DNA from: Cacajao melanocephalus
Lineage: Eukaryota; Chordata; Mammalia; Primates; Pitheciidae
Direction of reading: 5' to 3'
DNA: 64,000 nucleotides
Assembly (NCBI GenBank): GCA_963573385.1
Contig: CAUYLG010047278.1
Location: 1 to 64,000 of the forward strand
This document shows positions 52,557 through 64,000 of this stretch, piece by piece. Each line of letters opens with the position of its first letter. The stretch's first letter is position 1. The translations under genes were made by a program, and so were the position numbers. Under the pieces are notes generated by a model. It was not told where the DNA came from, did not search any database, and worked only from the letters and a program-made list of their open reading frames with translations.

Positions 52557-55500
52557 ATTACTTTACATAAGGTAACACCTTTGGTGAAATGGCCAAACTT
52601 TTGAAAACTTCAAAAAGAAAGTAGCAGAGTAAACATCTATTTATATTATAATACTGGAAATGCAATGATCTTGTTAACCATCATTTTAAGTAACTAGAAA
52701 TTTAGTCATATCTAATATTATGTACATAATAGTATAACAACCCCGGAAAGTAGCCATTATCAGGGACTTCCTTAGAATAGTCAGTAACTTTTACAAGTTC
52801 TCAATGATTCTACAGCAGATGTTTACAAACAGATGTGCCATTCTGCTGCCTCTGATTTTGTTCATTATTGCAATAAAATATAGTATTAATATTAAAACTG
52901 TAGATATCATGATTTAATCTTTATTTTATAATTAATAAGGTACATTTTAATTTTTTTGCCATTTTAGTTATTCAGAATCTTTCATTTAAAAATCTCCAAA
53001 ATTAGGAGTATTAAACTAGAACTGCATATTTTTCTTACCTACTTGAAATGAAAGATTTGTCTAAGTGACGTCCATTATTTGAAGTGCTTAAATTCAAAGT
53101 TTAGAACTGGTGGTGAGAAGACACCAAAACAAATAACATTAATATATCAACTTGCATTTCTCCTTATTTTAGAAATAAATTTAGCTCACTAAGGGGCTAA
53201 TTTCAATATCTTTAGAAATAAAAGATGAAACAAAATAGCAAAATGAACAATATACACGAAATAAAACTGTAAAATGTTTTACATATAAGTAGCAATCATT
53301 GATTACCATCTAGGATATGTGGTATAAGTTCATGTTCTAAATGAGAAAATCTGTGAAGCAAATCTGTGCCAACTCTGCCCACACTTAAATAGGTCTTTTA
53401 ATTCAGAGGTTTCTACTACTTCCGGTGACATTCTTGAACTTACTCCCTTATATACAAAAGACCTACTTAAGTGTAAAGTTGATTCATGAGCCCAGACAAT
53501 TTTGGATTACGGCCTACACATATATGCTATTGCTTAGAACATATGAGAAGTCTGTAAATTGACTATTTAACTGGATTTTTACAGGGATGCATTAAATGTA
53601 TTTGATAAAAAGTCACATTTTAGTGCATTTTAAATCCTGAGTTTAAGAAAAAAGAATTGCAACATTGGTTCTGCCTCTATTTTCATACTCTGTGGAAAAT
53701 ATAGATTAATAGTTCCCTCCCTGTGGTGGCCATTTGTGTGGTGGAGGGCAGTTGAAAGTGAAGGGCTCTTCAACCTTCTCTCCATTAGACTCAACTCAGT
53801 TACTTCAATTCTTTCTACTTCACAAGTTCAAATTATAAATTGAAAATTTTAATCATGGAGTTTATAATTTCTATTTCTGTGATATAGTTTACTTTTACTA
53901 ACTCTCAGAGATTAAAAAAAGAAACAAAGATTAGGCGTTATTGTATAAATATGAATTTTTTCCTTTAGCAATATCTAGAAAACTCTAAAATATAAATACA
54001 AGATTTCATAAATTATTTTCTTCTGAAACATATTTGTAAACAACTTTCTATGATTTTTTAAATTACTCATCTGAGAAAGAAAAACAGCTTATTTTTATAA
54101 TTGAAAATTTTGTATTTTTATTCTTTTCCTAAGAACCAGGAATTACAGATATGCAATCCAGGTGTCAAAATATACACAATATTCTTGGGTTGTTTCAGCG
54201 TGGCTATCATGAATGAAATAGGCTTTTTCACTAGCAAGCATTAGATATTACATTAGATTCATTGGATAAGTCATTGAACCACTAAAAAATTGATAAGAAT
54301 AGCATTACATCAGATGATATGAGAAGACTTTTTTAAGAAAAGTGAGGTGAGAACTAGAAATGAGACAAGATATTAAACTATCTGCAGGCATGCACACACA
54401 CACACACATACACACCCACACACACACACACACACACCCACAGTTTCTCTGTCTACGGTAGCTGTAGCACAGAACCTTATGTCAAGTTTTAGTCCCATGA
54501 ATAGTAATACTTTTTTATTTATGGGTTTGTGGGTATGAAGAATCAAACCCCAGGACATTTATTCAGAATATTTATGAAGTGTGCCTAATAGCAAAATGCA
54601 GAATTCTTTCTTCTCAGTTCAAAACAGTTTGTACTTTTACACTCAACACTTTAGTCAGACTCAACAAGAGTTTAGAGAAAATGAGTATAAACAAATTGAA
54701 ATAGATCAGGACGTGTGGATTAGGGATTAGTGATCCCAGCTGAGTTTGTCTGTTTATGACTTGGATTAAAGCACAACCAAGACAAAAAAAAAAAAGACCT
54801 AATTTTAATGCCAGTGACCTCAGAATAACCAGCCCTGCAAAGTATCATTTTTCCACTTCCAGGATTTCTCTGGGGATTTCAAATAAAAATTGGTTCCTTT
54901 CCTCCTCAGAGAGGACATCTGGAGAGTTTATCAATGGATAGGAATTTGTCTCTCACTGTGAAGAGCCTGTGATGTCTCTTCATGCGCACCAAGGGAATCT
55001 GGGCCTTTGAGCAGCTGCAGGCATTGGCGTTTATTCAGCCCTAGCCCCAGACATCAGGTCTGAAGGGGAAATTTATAGGCTGGGTGATGTGCACCGTGAG
55101 CTCACACTTTTACTAGACAAATTAGATAGGTTTCAATCCATGCAGCTGTAAACGATGTCCTACAGAGTTCCACCTGATCTTTTACAGCTTTTCATAAATC
55201 AGTACCTACTGGCCGCAGACCGCAGTCATTAAAAAGAAATCATGGAAATTACATGTTTGCTCAGGGGAAGTGAAAAATAATTTTCTTCCCTTTCTTTCTG
55301 CCTCTTTCTACTAAGATTTGTGTATTATTTTTTCATGGGTTTTCATACTGTTGCATTAGATAGTTACACATATATTTTCTTCCCACTGACTCCTATTTTA
55401 GCTGTAAATAGGTGCATAAATATTAGCACCAGATACTGGGGAAAAATCTCAATTAACAACTACCAATCCCAAAAATAACTTCTGATAATAATCTTATTTC

Positions 55501-57019
55501 AATACTATGTTAGAATTCGGAATCACTAGTTATCCACTTCTGACTTAATAGACTCCTTTTGATTTACAAAGAGATTTACTTCTCAAATATCAAAAATAAT
55601 AACAATACACATTTTTTGAATGAATAAGTATATGCCTATTATGTCTAGAAGGAGGTAATAATATTCAAGATGCATACTGTAACATTGTAATTATTTTTTA
55701 TTTGTTGTGAATAGTTTCAGGAAATACTTTAAATCTAAAGAGTAACTTTTTAAAGCCATAATACTAATAATTATAACTGATTTTATTATTGTTTGAGAAT
55801 AGTAATTTTATCGCATTTTATAACTTTTTTTAAATTTCAAATGTTTCCCCTTGTATTTTAGGGGGAAAATCCTTTATTTGTCAATTTAATATTGATTGCT
55901 AATGACTTTGATCTTCTTTATTTCTAAAATTAAAAATCCGGATATGATAAAATGAATTTAATTTGTCATCAGAAACTAAAAATAACGTTGAATGTACACA
56001 GTTCCCAACAGGAATCTAGTATATAAATGACACATTAAGGAAAAATAAGGTCATTCTGTTTATTTTAATTAGCTCTAGGCCTTAAGGACAAAAATCTTTG
56101 AAGTTATAGCCATTACATCTGGTTTAATTCCTCCCTGCGGTAAAATTAGCTTCTTTGATTTTAAGATTAGAAAGGAGAGAGAGAGAGAGAGAGATCACCT
56201 GGGTATCTGGCATATTTGCCTCCCTCTAAAAGGTTCTGTATCATATTTGTTAAGTGAGTAAAGTCACCCTGTCAGTTTCAGAATTTGAGGTCAAAGCCAT
56301 TTTGAGAAACAAAGGCAGATTGGTTTTTAGTTGTTAGATTTATCTTGCAGGACATGGTATTTGTCAAAACAGCAGTTATTCTCAAAAAGAATTCTGTTAT
56401 GTACGCTTAGAGATCAGGTGCTTTTTACTAATACTTGCTTATTGTCATTAGCTGGCAAGAATATGAGTATGGTTTTTTTTTATTCCTTTCTATGCTGGAA
56501 GTTAATAACAGTAAATCCCTGCAATGTTAGTGATAAATGCAACGAAACAATATATTTAAAAACATCTCAATTAAATTTTCTAAATATAATTGAGTCTGCA
56601 GAACCTTGTTCTAAATATTATTAAATATATTGTCTAAGTCTTTGTGTCATGAGTTTTATTGCCTTCCCTTTAAAACCTCATTCCAAATATTTTGAAAATA
56701 TTAATTATTTTTTTTGTGCCAAAAGTTTAAATTTTTTCAATTTACAATAGTATAGAAGAATTCGATAACCTGGATCGTGAAAATTCTGTGAAATTAAGAA
56801 GTTATTTCTCTATTTCATCTTACATACATATGCACACACACACACACACACATCTCTCTTCAAAATTACTATTGTCAATAATAAACATCTTGTATCTTCA
56901 AAAATAAAAAGAGTAGCTCACTACTTGAATACAAGGAAATACATCCTCATTTTTCTGCCTTTTCATTATCCAGTTTTATAATTAGGTGTCTCACAATGTC
57001 ATATGTATTATTTCAAAAT
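52557..57019. other. Intronic DNA with three small microsatellites
   Basis: About 4.5 kb with no recognised gene or interspersed repeat. Microsatellites: interrupted CA tract 54388-54442, GA tract 56174-56195, CA tract 56826-56851. Confidence 0.55.
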
Positions 57020-57660
57020 TGGTTTGTTATGTAGGTATATATGTGTGGTGGTAGTTTGCTGCACCTATCAACCCGTCATCTAGGTTTTAAGCTTCACATG
57101 CATTAGGTATCTGTCCTAATGCTCTCCTTCCCCTAGACCCCACCCTCTGACAGGGCCCAGTGTGTGATGTTCCTTTGTCCATGTGTTATTGTTCAACTCC
57201 CACTTATGAATGAGAACATGCAGTGTTTGGTTTTCTGTTCCTGTGTTAGTTTGCTGAGGATGATGGTTTCCAGCTTCATCCATGTCCCTGCAAGGGACAT
57301 GAACTCATTCTTTTTGATGGCTGCATAGTATTCCATGGTATTTATGTGCCACATTTTCTTTCTCCCGTCTATCACTGATGGACATTTGGATTGGTTCCAA
57401 GTTTTTGCTATTGTGGATAGTGTTGCAATAAACATACGTGTGCAAGGAAGTTAGAATGGCGATCATTAAAAAGTCTGGAAACAACAGATGCTGGCAAGGA
57501 TGCAGAGAAATAGAAATGTTTTTCCACTGTCAATAGGAGTGTAAATTAGTTCAGCCATTGTAGAAGACAGTGTGGCAATTCCTCAAGGATCTAGAACCAG
57601 AAATACCATTTGATCCAGCAATTCCATTACTGATTATACACCAAAGGATTATAAATCCTT
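57020..57660 (-). mobile_element. Short primate L1 with 5' inversion
   Basis: 57023-57443 is antisense L1 3' UTR and ORF2 end ('ggtttgttatgtaggt' to 'caataaacatacgtgtgca'). 57446-57660 is sense ORF2 ('gttagaatggcgatcatt' to 'ccaaaggattataaatcc'). In element order the sense piece ends about 20 bp before the antisense piece starts, the arrangement expected of twin priming. The poly(A) end is not clear and I found no convincing target-site duplication, so the 3' terminus may be lost. Confidence 0.85.
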
Positions 57661-58199
57661 CCATTTTTTAACTGGAAATCTTTTACCTGTTCTTTTTTTC
57701 TTTCCCTTTTTCAGCTTTTGATAACAGAGTTTGTATCTACTTTTTGGAAATTCCTTGCACTGTGGTTTTCTGCAATAATCTAAACCTCATCCTGGTTTTC
57801 CTTGTTTCTACCTACCATTCCACATTCTTCTGTACCATAACTGATACTACTCTCCAAAGCTCAAAACAAAGGGAATTTTCTTTCTCTCTTGGTGGAAGTC
57901 AGTCAGTGAGTTAACATTCTGAGATTAATGAATGTTTCATACTTGTTTGACTTCCCATATTGCCACTTTCTGTCTCTGATGGGCCCCACGATCCCCTTGC
58001 AAATCTGGATTGGCTGCCACCACACTTGGTTACATACAATGGAAGCACGAGGCATTGAAACATTTATTTCTTGACTGTTTCCAAGAATGCTTACCTGCCT
58101 GGCAGACCTGTTCTTCCTTCTGTCCTTCCTACTAATGTCAATAAAAAGCCTCATCTCAAAGCCTCCACATTCAAAACCTGGAAGTATTCTCCGAAACTT
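57661..58199. other. Intronic DNA, possibly decayed L2
   Basis: 'tcctggttttccttgtttctacc' is reminiscent of L2 ORF2 sense sequence, but the match is too weak to bound. Confidence 0.35.
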
Positions 58200-59285
58200 T
58201 CTCTGTCACTCCACACATCTCTGTTACTGTGTCCTATAGAACCCACTTTAATACAACATTTTGAATTTGCACACTATTTTCTCTGCTCTAGCCTAGCAGA
58301 TCCTTTTCTTAGAATATTGAAATCCTAATTCTCTGTTATGAATCCCTTCACCTCCAGCCCTTTTCAGAAGTAGCTGCCAAAGAACTGTTCCATACTCACA
58401 GGGCAACATATCACTTAAGTAACATCAATGGCTCCCTTTCTTTATGGATAAAAGTCCAAATGTCTAGAAATGACACTTAGTCTTCCAATACCTGGCAAAT
58501 CATCTATCACAGTGGTCCCCAACCTGTTTGGCACCAGGGACCAGTTTTGTGGCCACAAATGAGGGTGTGGTGGGAGATGATGGCAGTATGAAACCGTTCC
58601 ACCTCAGATCATCAGGCATTAGATCCTCATAAGTAGCGCACAACCTAGATTCCTCGCGTGTGCACTTCACAACAGGCTTTGAGCTTCTGTGAGAATCTAA
58701 TATTGCTGCTGATCCGACAGGAGGTAGAGCTCAGGCAGTGAGGCTCGTGAGCTCACTGTTCACCTTCTGTTTTGCGGCCTGGTTCCTGAGAGGCCGTGGC
58801 CTGGTATCAGTCCGTGGCACAGGGGCTAGGGATCCCTGATCTATCAGGCTTTTTCCCCATAATTTCCTTTTCTTATCCTATAGTCTAGTAAAACTATATT
58901 ATGCAACGTGATTTGGAAGCATCCTACCCATTTTGTGTCTTGCCTCTTCTGTCGTGTTCCCTCCAACTGTTGTCCTCTTAACTGCCTGTAGAAATTTCAT
59001 CCACTACCCAAAAGTCCCTTTTTACATACAAATGCCACAAAACTCCAAATATAAAAGTAAACCCACCTGCCCTCAGGATTCCTGAACACCTTCTGTTTTT
59101 GCTCTAATAATTACATGCTCTGATGTGTATTATAGTATTTCTGAATATTATTCTTTTTTCACATTTAAATGTAAGCTGTTGAGGGTGGAAATTTACTAAT
59201 GACATCTGTTACCTATATAATCATCATAGGACCTAACATAATGTTTCACACAAGGTTATTATTGAATAAAAATCTGTAGCCTTGT
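58200..59285 (+). mobile_element. L2, split by a MER1B-like transposon
   Basis: Sense L2: 'aatggctccctttctttatggataaaagtcc', 'atacctggcaaatcatc', then after the insertion 'cttgcctcttctgtcgtgttccc', 'ttcctgaacaccttctg', 'aatgtaagctgttgagggtgg', ending 'ggttattattgaataaa'. Diverged. The 5' limit is soft. Confidence 0.75.
58502..58846 (+). mobile_element. Nonautonomous hAT transposon (MER1B-like) with exact 8-bp TSD
   Basis: Element 58510-58838 (329 bp) begins cagtggtccccaacc and ends gggatccctg, giving imperfect terminal inverted repeats. The interior 'gttccacctcagatcatcagg', 'gagcttctgtgagaatctaa' and 'tgttttgcggcctggttcc' match MER1B as I remember it (about 337 bp). Flanks atctatca at 58502-58509 and 58839-58846 are identical, the 8-bp duplication typical of hAT. 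No transposase is encoded. Confidence 0.92.
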
Positions 59286-59308
59286 ACTGATGTAGAATCA
59301 AAACTTAA

Positions 59309-60189
<881 letters not shown>

Positions 60190-60312
60190 ATGTCTGCAAA
60201 TATTTACTATATATTTACCAGATATTTATTGAGCACCCATTATCAGTCTGCACTGGTAATACAAGAAGTATGGTGTCTGTTCTCACAGGGCTTAGAGTTT
60301 ATTGAGAAAATG
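60190..60312 (-). mobile_element. L2 3' end, antisense
   Basis: 'gatatttattgagcacccattatcagtctgcactgg', 'tctgttctcacagggcttagagt' is the reverse complement of the L2 terminus. Confidence 0.75.
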
Positions 60313-60639
60313 GGTACTTATAAAGAACACACACGCACACACAAACATGGAAATCAGAATTAAAATAGCGATGAAGAACAAGAATATGGTGCTCGGTAAA
60401 AATAATAACGATGTTAAACTTTATTTCACTGGTGCTGCCACAGAATGACTCAACACATACATGATGCATAAGTTGCTTCCTAAAGGAAGAAAAGTGCAAA
60501 GGAGAATCCGAGACAAGGAAAACAGCATGTGCTACAATCTTCTGAAATGCTTTTGCTTTCTGAAGGAACCAGAAGAGGCCACTGAGGCTAGAGCATTGTT
60601 TAGGTGAAGGTGGCACAAGTCGAAGGGTTGAAGCGACCT

Positions 60640-61200
60640 CCACCTCCTCATACTTTTGCTCCTCCCTCTACAAAGCAGTCCTATAAATCAAATCGTCTTA
60701 CATCTCTGGTTCAAATGCTTAATAAATTCCTCATACATCTGAAAAATGTTTCGAAGTCCTCACCACGGCCTGTGTAGCCTCAAGTGCTCTGGCTTCTGTT
60801 TATCCCCTCAGGTTCATGACAGACTTTCCCTTCAGTCATATTATTCTCTGCCACTTCCTAGAACATTGCAAACCCTTTCTCATCTCAAGACTTTTGCAGT
60901 TTTTTAATCCCGTGCCAAGAATATTCTTTTTGGTGAGGGGAAGCGTACACAACTGGCTCATTCCCGTTCTGCAGATCTCAAACATCAACTCCTCAGAGGA
61001 CCCTTTCCCGCTACTTCCTTATTGCCCACCACGGCCATCTACTTATTTCCTTCCTCTGGTCTGTACTTGCCTGTCATTTACCGTGCATTTTCTATAACGT
61101 GAGCTTCAGGAGGGCAGGGACCATATTTGTCTTCTTCATTTTTCTTCAGAGTCTATCCAGTGCCTTGCACATGGGAGACTGGCATATAATAATATTATAC
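60640..61200 (+). mobile_element. L2 3' part
   Basis: 'aagtgctctggcttctg', 'cctagaacattgcaaaccc', 'cagatctcaaacatcaactcctcagaggaccctttcc', 'gagcttcaggagggcagggaccatatttgtc' and 'agtgccttgcacatggg' follow L2 in sense to its end. Among the best-preserved L2 pieces here. Confidence 0.88.
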
Positions 61201-61378
61201 ATGTATATTAATATATAATAAATAGTGCTTGAAAAACTATTTTAAAATATACAAGGTATTATTGGCTATAGTCATCTCATTGTATTATATAAAAATAGTT
61301 GTTGAATAAGATTTGTTTGAATAAATAAAAACATTGGACAAGCAAGACATTTTAAAATTTTCTTTTTAATTAATTAAT

Positions 61379-61678
61379 TTTTTTTTCCAAGAGATAGAGT
61401 CTTGCTCGGTTACCCAGGCTGAGTAGAGTGTTGTTATCATTGCTCATTGTAACCTCAAACTCCTGGACTCAAGCGATCCTTCTGCTACAGCCTCCTGAGT
61501 AGCTAGGACCACTGGCAAATACCATCATGTCTGGCCCATTTCTTTAAAAAAAAATTTGTAGAGTTGGGGATCTTGGTATAGTGCCCAGACTGGTCTCCAA
61601 CTCCTGGCGACAAGTTATCCTCCAGCCTCAGCCTCTTGAATAGCTGGTATTGCAAGTTTGAGCCACTCCACCCTGGCC
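61379..61678 (-). mobile_element. Full-length diverged Alu (AluJ-like)
   Basis: Antisense dimeric Alu: 'agatagagtcttgctcgg', 'aacctcaaactcctgg', an internal A-rich linker (T/A run near 61545), 'actggtctccaactcctgg', 'gagccactccaccctggcc'. High divergence and 'caaactcctggactcaagcgatcc' fit AluJ. Confidence 0.88.
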
Positions 61679-61824
61679 AGTAGGGCTTTTTAAACATTCA
61701 AAAGGAGACTAGATTTTTTTTCTAAGTGTTGCATGAATTAAATATTGATTATAAACAGGTGACTGAAACTATATCATATATATTTTGATAAGATTCTGGA
61801 GGCTATGCAAAAAGATGTTTGGAG

Positions 61825-62110
61825 TTTGACAGCAATCAAACAGGGAACAACTTAGGAGGCTATTGCAGTGGCCCAGGTCAGAAGGTGAAGCAGCCATGAG
61901 AACGGTGTTTTCAGTGAAAGGGGGTAGAGGTAGATCTCATTGATCCAGATGACCAGAGTGTGGAGGGCAAGAAAGAGGTGGCAGGAGTTGCTCCAACTCC
62001 TGGTTAGGTGAATGAGTAGCTGCTAGTGTATTCAACTCATTAGGCAGTGGAAGGATCAGGCTAGGGAGAGAAAATTGATAAATTTTCAGAATATTGACTT
62101 TGTGAGTTTA
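61825..62110 (-). mobile_element. L2 fragment, antisense
   Basis: 'taggaggctattgcagtggcccagg', 'gtggagggcaagaaagagg' and 'caactcctggttaggtgaatg' fit the antisense of L2 ORF2 (sense 'ctggactactgcaatagcc'). Confidence 0.7.
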
Positions 62111-62224
62111 TTCTTTGAGAAGTTTGGATGTAAAGGGTGTTAGAGAAGCACGGAAGCAGCTGGCAGAGATGTGGGGCCAACAGGAACAATTTTGACAAGC
62201 AATATCTCCTAAATTTTCCAGAGG

Positions 62225-62340
62225 AGAAAAACATCACCTGGAGTTTTTATAAAACATCAAACTCCATTCCCTTTTCCTGGAGATTCTTGGGATAGACCTG
62301 GATAGTTGTATATATAACAGGTTCTCCTGGTGATAAGAAT
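62225..62340 (+). mobile_element. hAT-Charlie fragment, MER20-like
   Basis: 'catcacctggagtttttataaaacatc', 'cctggagattcttgggatagacc' and 'aacaggttctcctggtgat' follow MER20/MER5-type internal sequence. The termini are missing. Confidence 0.6.
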
Positions 62341-62344
62341 AAGA

Positions 62345-63499
62345 TAGTGAGAAAAAACATAATAGAACATATGTTTGTAACAATGATCTTACAGAAAGAA
62401 AAAGCCTAGATATGCAGAAGAGAGAGAGGGAAACAGAGAGAGAGGGGGAGCAGACGATTTGCTTCTGACAAATAGAGGGACACTTTCTTTTATAATTAGA
62501 GGCCAGAAGGACAATATGGGGAGGTGCAGGTGCCACTGCATTTCTGTTTTGCTGTTGGAAGTTCCCATCTAATGGCTTATTTTCTCAATAAAGCTTTTGG
62601 CAAGGACATCACTAAAAATTAAAGAAGGGAGTTATTTTAATCAGTTATGAAAAGGATAAAATAATAATTGCCAAAGCTAGGTAAGCAAATTTTCTAAAGA
62701 GAAAAAAGCTTCTTGACATATTTGCATGGTAATGTGAGGTTAACAATAAATTTATAATTGCAAAATCAAACCCATTGTGCATTTTAATGATAATGAGTAA
62801 AAATATGAATATAATTGCCCAAATGTTCATATTTGGTTGATTAAGATGGTTGTCTTTTCATAGAAAATACTCATTTTTTTCCTAAAATTATGGTTTATGA
62901 CAAAATGCATCAAACTTGTTCATGTATTAAAGAAAACTATATAAGGAAAAAGTATTTTATATTTTCAATAAGAATGGAAAACTGAATTATGAAAGTATAT
63001 TACAATTTTAATGCTAGGACATACCCTCACATATTATGATCTGATAGTAAGACTACCTGTCTCTATGAAACTGGTATGAGATATCCATATATTATATTAT
63101 ATTACATGAGTTAGCTTTGAAAATGGTTTGAACGTTTTTATGATAGGGAACGTATTTTTTTTTCCTGTGATTACTATCTATCTACGCTGTAAAGATCAAA
63201 ATAAATGGCTTCAGGGTACAAAATGAGGGCCATATGGCCCAGGGAAGGACAGGTTTGTTATCCTGTTAGTTGTTAAACTGTCAGGTGAACTTCTAAGAGT
63301 CTATACAGTCTCTGAAGTTTGGGATAGAGATTTATCCTTATGGAATAAGTTATGGGTAGTTTTGTTTACGGACTAAATTCAATCTTAGTGATTCCTAAGT
63401 GCTATCTTCAATAAATAGTCTATGATTTTTAGACACTGATATTAAGACCTTGTTTATGATTCTGCAATCTAACGTATTCAACTATTGTATAAAAACAGG
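62345..63499. other. Intronic DNA, small GA-rich run
   Basis: A GA-rich stretch lies at 62418-62451. Otherwise nothing recognised. Confidence 0.55.
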
Positions 63500-64000
63500 A
63501 TAATGTGCACTCAATATCGTCAACACAAAATGGATAAACTGAAGACCTAATACTGTAAAACTTCTAGAAGCAAATACAGAAGAAAGCTCTATGACACTGG
63601 TCTTGGCAATAATGTTGTGGATATGACACCAAAATCACAGGAACAAACACCAAATTAAACAATGGGGATTATATCAAATTAAAAATGTTCTGCAAGTAAA
63701 GAAAACAAACAACAAAACAAAAGGCAATCCACAGAAGAAGAGAAAATGCTTACAAACAATGTATCTCATAGGTGGGTAACATCCAAAATACATAAGGAAC
63801 TCATAGAACCAGATAGCAAAAATAATAATACCCTTATTAAAAAAATGAGCAAAGGACCTGAATAGACATTTTTCTGAGGAAGATGTGTAAATGACCAACA
63901 GGTTTCTGTAAAGGTGCTCAACATCACTAATCATTAGAGAAGTGAAAATCAAAACCACAATGAGCTATCACTTCACACTTGTTAGGATGGCTATTATCAA
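63500..64000 (+). mobile_element. L1M ORF2 fragment, runs off the window
   Basis: 'gatatgacaccaaaatcacag', 'tgagcaaaggacctgaatagac', 'ggtgctcaacatcactaatcatt' and 'gagctatcacttcacac' are ORF2 C-terminal L1M sequence. It is interrupted by stops and cut by the right edge. Confidence 0.82.

Overview
The window is primate nuclear DNA. It is AT-rich and intron-poor in coding sequence, with Alu elements (dimeric, including an AluSc-like copy and a diverged AluJ-like copy), primate-type L1, older L1M, L2, MIR, MaLR/ERVL pieces and a MER1-group hAT transposon. No bacterial-style genes, operons, CRISPR arrays or RNA genes are present. Nearly all open reading frames are chance frames or remnants of L1 ORF2.

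The one real gene is the 3' end of EPHA3 (Eph receptor A3 tyrosine kinase), on the minus strand. I identified it by translating two splice-bounded exons. Exon 16 (50643-50798) carries most of the SAM domain. Exon 17 (44091-44196 plus 3' UTR) carries the end of the SAM domain and the C-terminal PDZ-binding tail. The exons join in phase with canonical splice sites. The 3' UTR runs down to about 41485, where a minus-strand AATAAA lies. Positions 50799-64000 are the 3' part of intron 15, 44197-50642 is intron 16, and 1 to about 41484 is DNA downstream of the gene. In human, EPHA3 lies on 3p11.1.

Region by region: 1-1132 is a purine tract, an L1 3' end, an Alu half and a microsatellite. 3260-11850 is a pile of L1 fragments of different ages, including a 5'-inverted L1 (5746-7250). 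12390-12752 is an orphan ERVL internal fragment. 16924-19033 and 26010-29141 are two L1 insertions with perfect target-site duplications, the second 5'-inverted. 30700-33730 is an old L1 split by an Alu whose tail became a microsatellite. 34-41 kb holds an old LTR, a MIR, L2 pieces and unassigned DNA. Intron 16 holds an MLT1-type LTR, a second old LTR, an L2 and an AT island. Intron 15 holds opposing MIRs, a third 5'-inverted L1, an L2 broken by a MER1B-like transposon with an exact 8-bp duplication, more L2, Alus and an L1 at the window edge.

I found no undescribed biological system. The most useful observations are the EPHA3 exons and several residues in them that differ from the human reference as I remember it, three independent 5'-inverted (twin-primed) L1s in 64 kb, and a roughly 50-bp retro-insertion made of a poly(T) run and a short Alu segment between 11-bp direct repeats. 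Repeat subfamily names are from memory of consensus sequences; boundaries are by eye and good to about 10-30 bp unless a target-site duplication is given.
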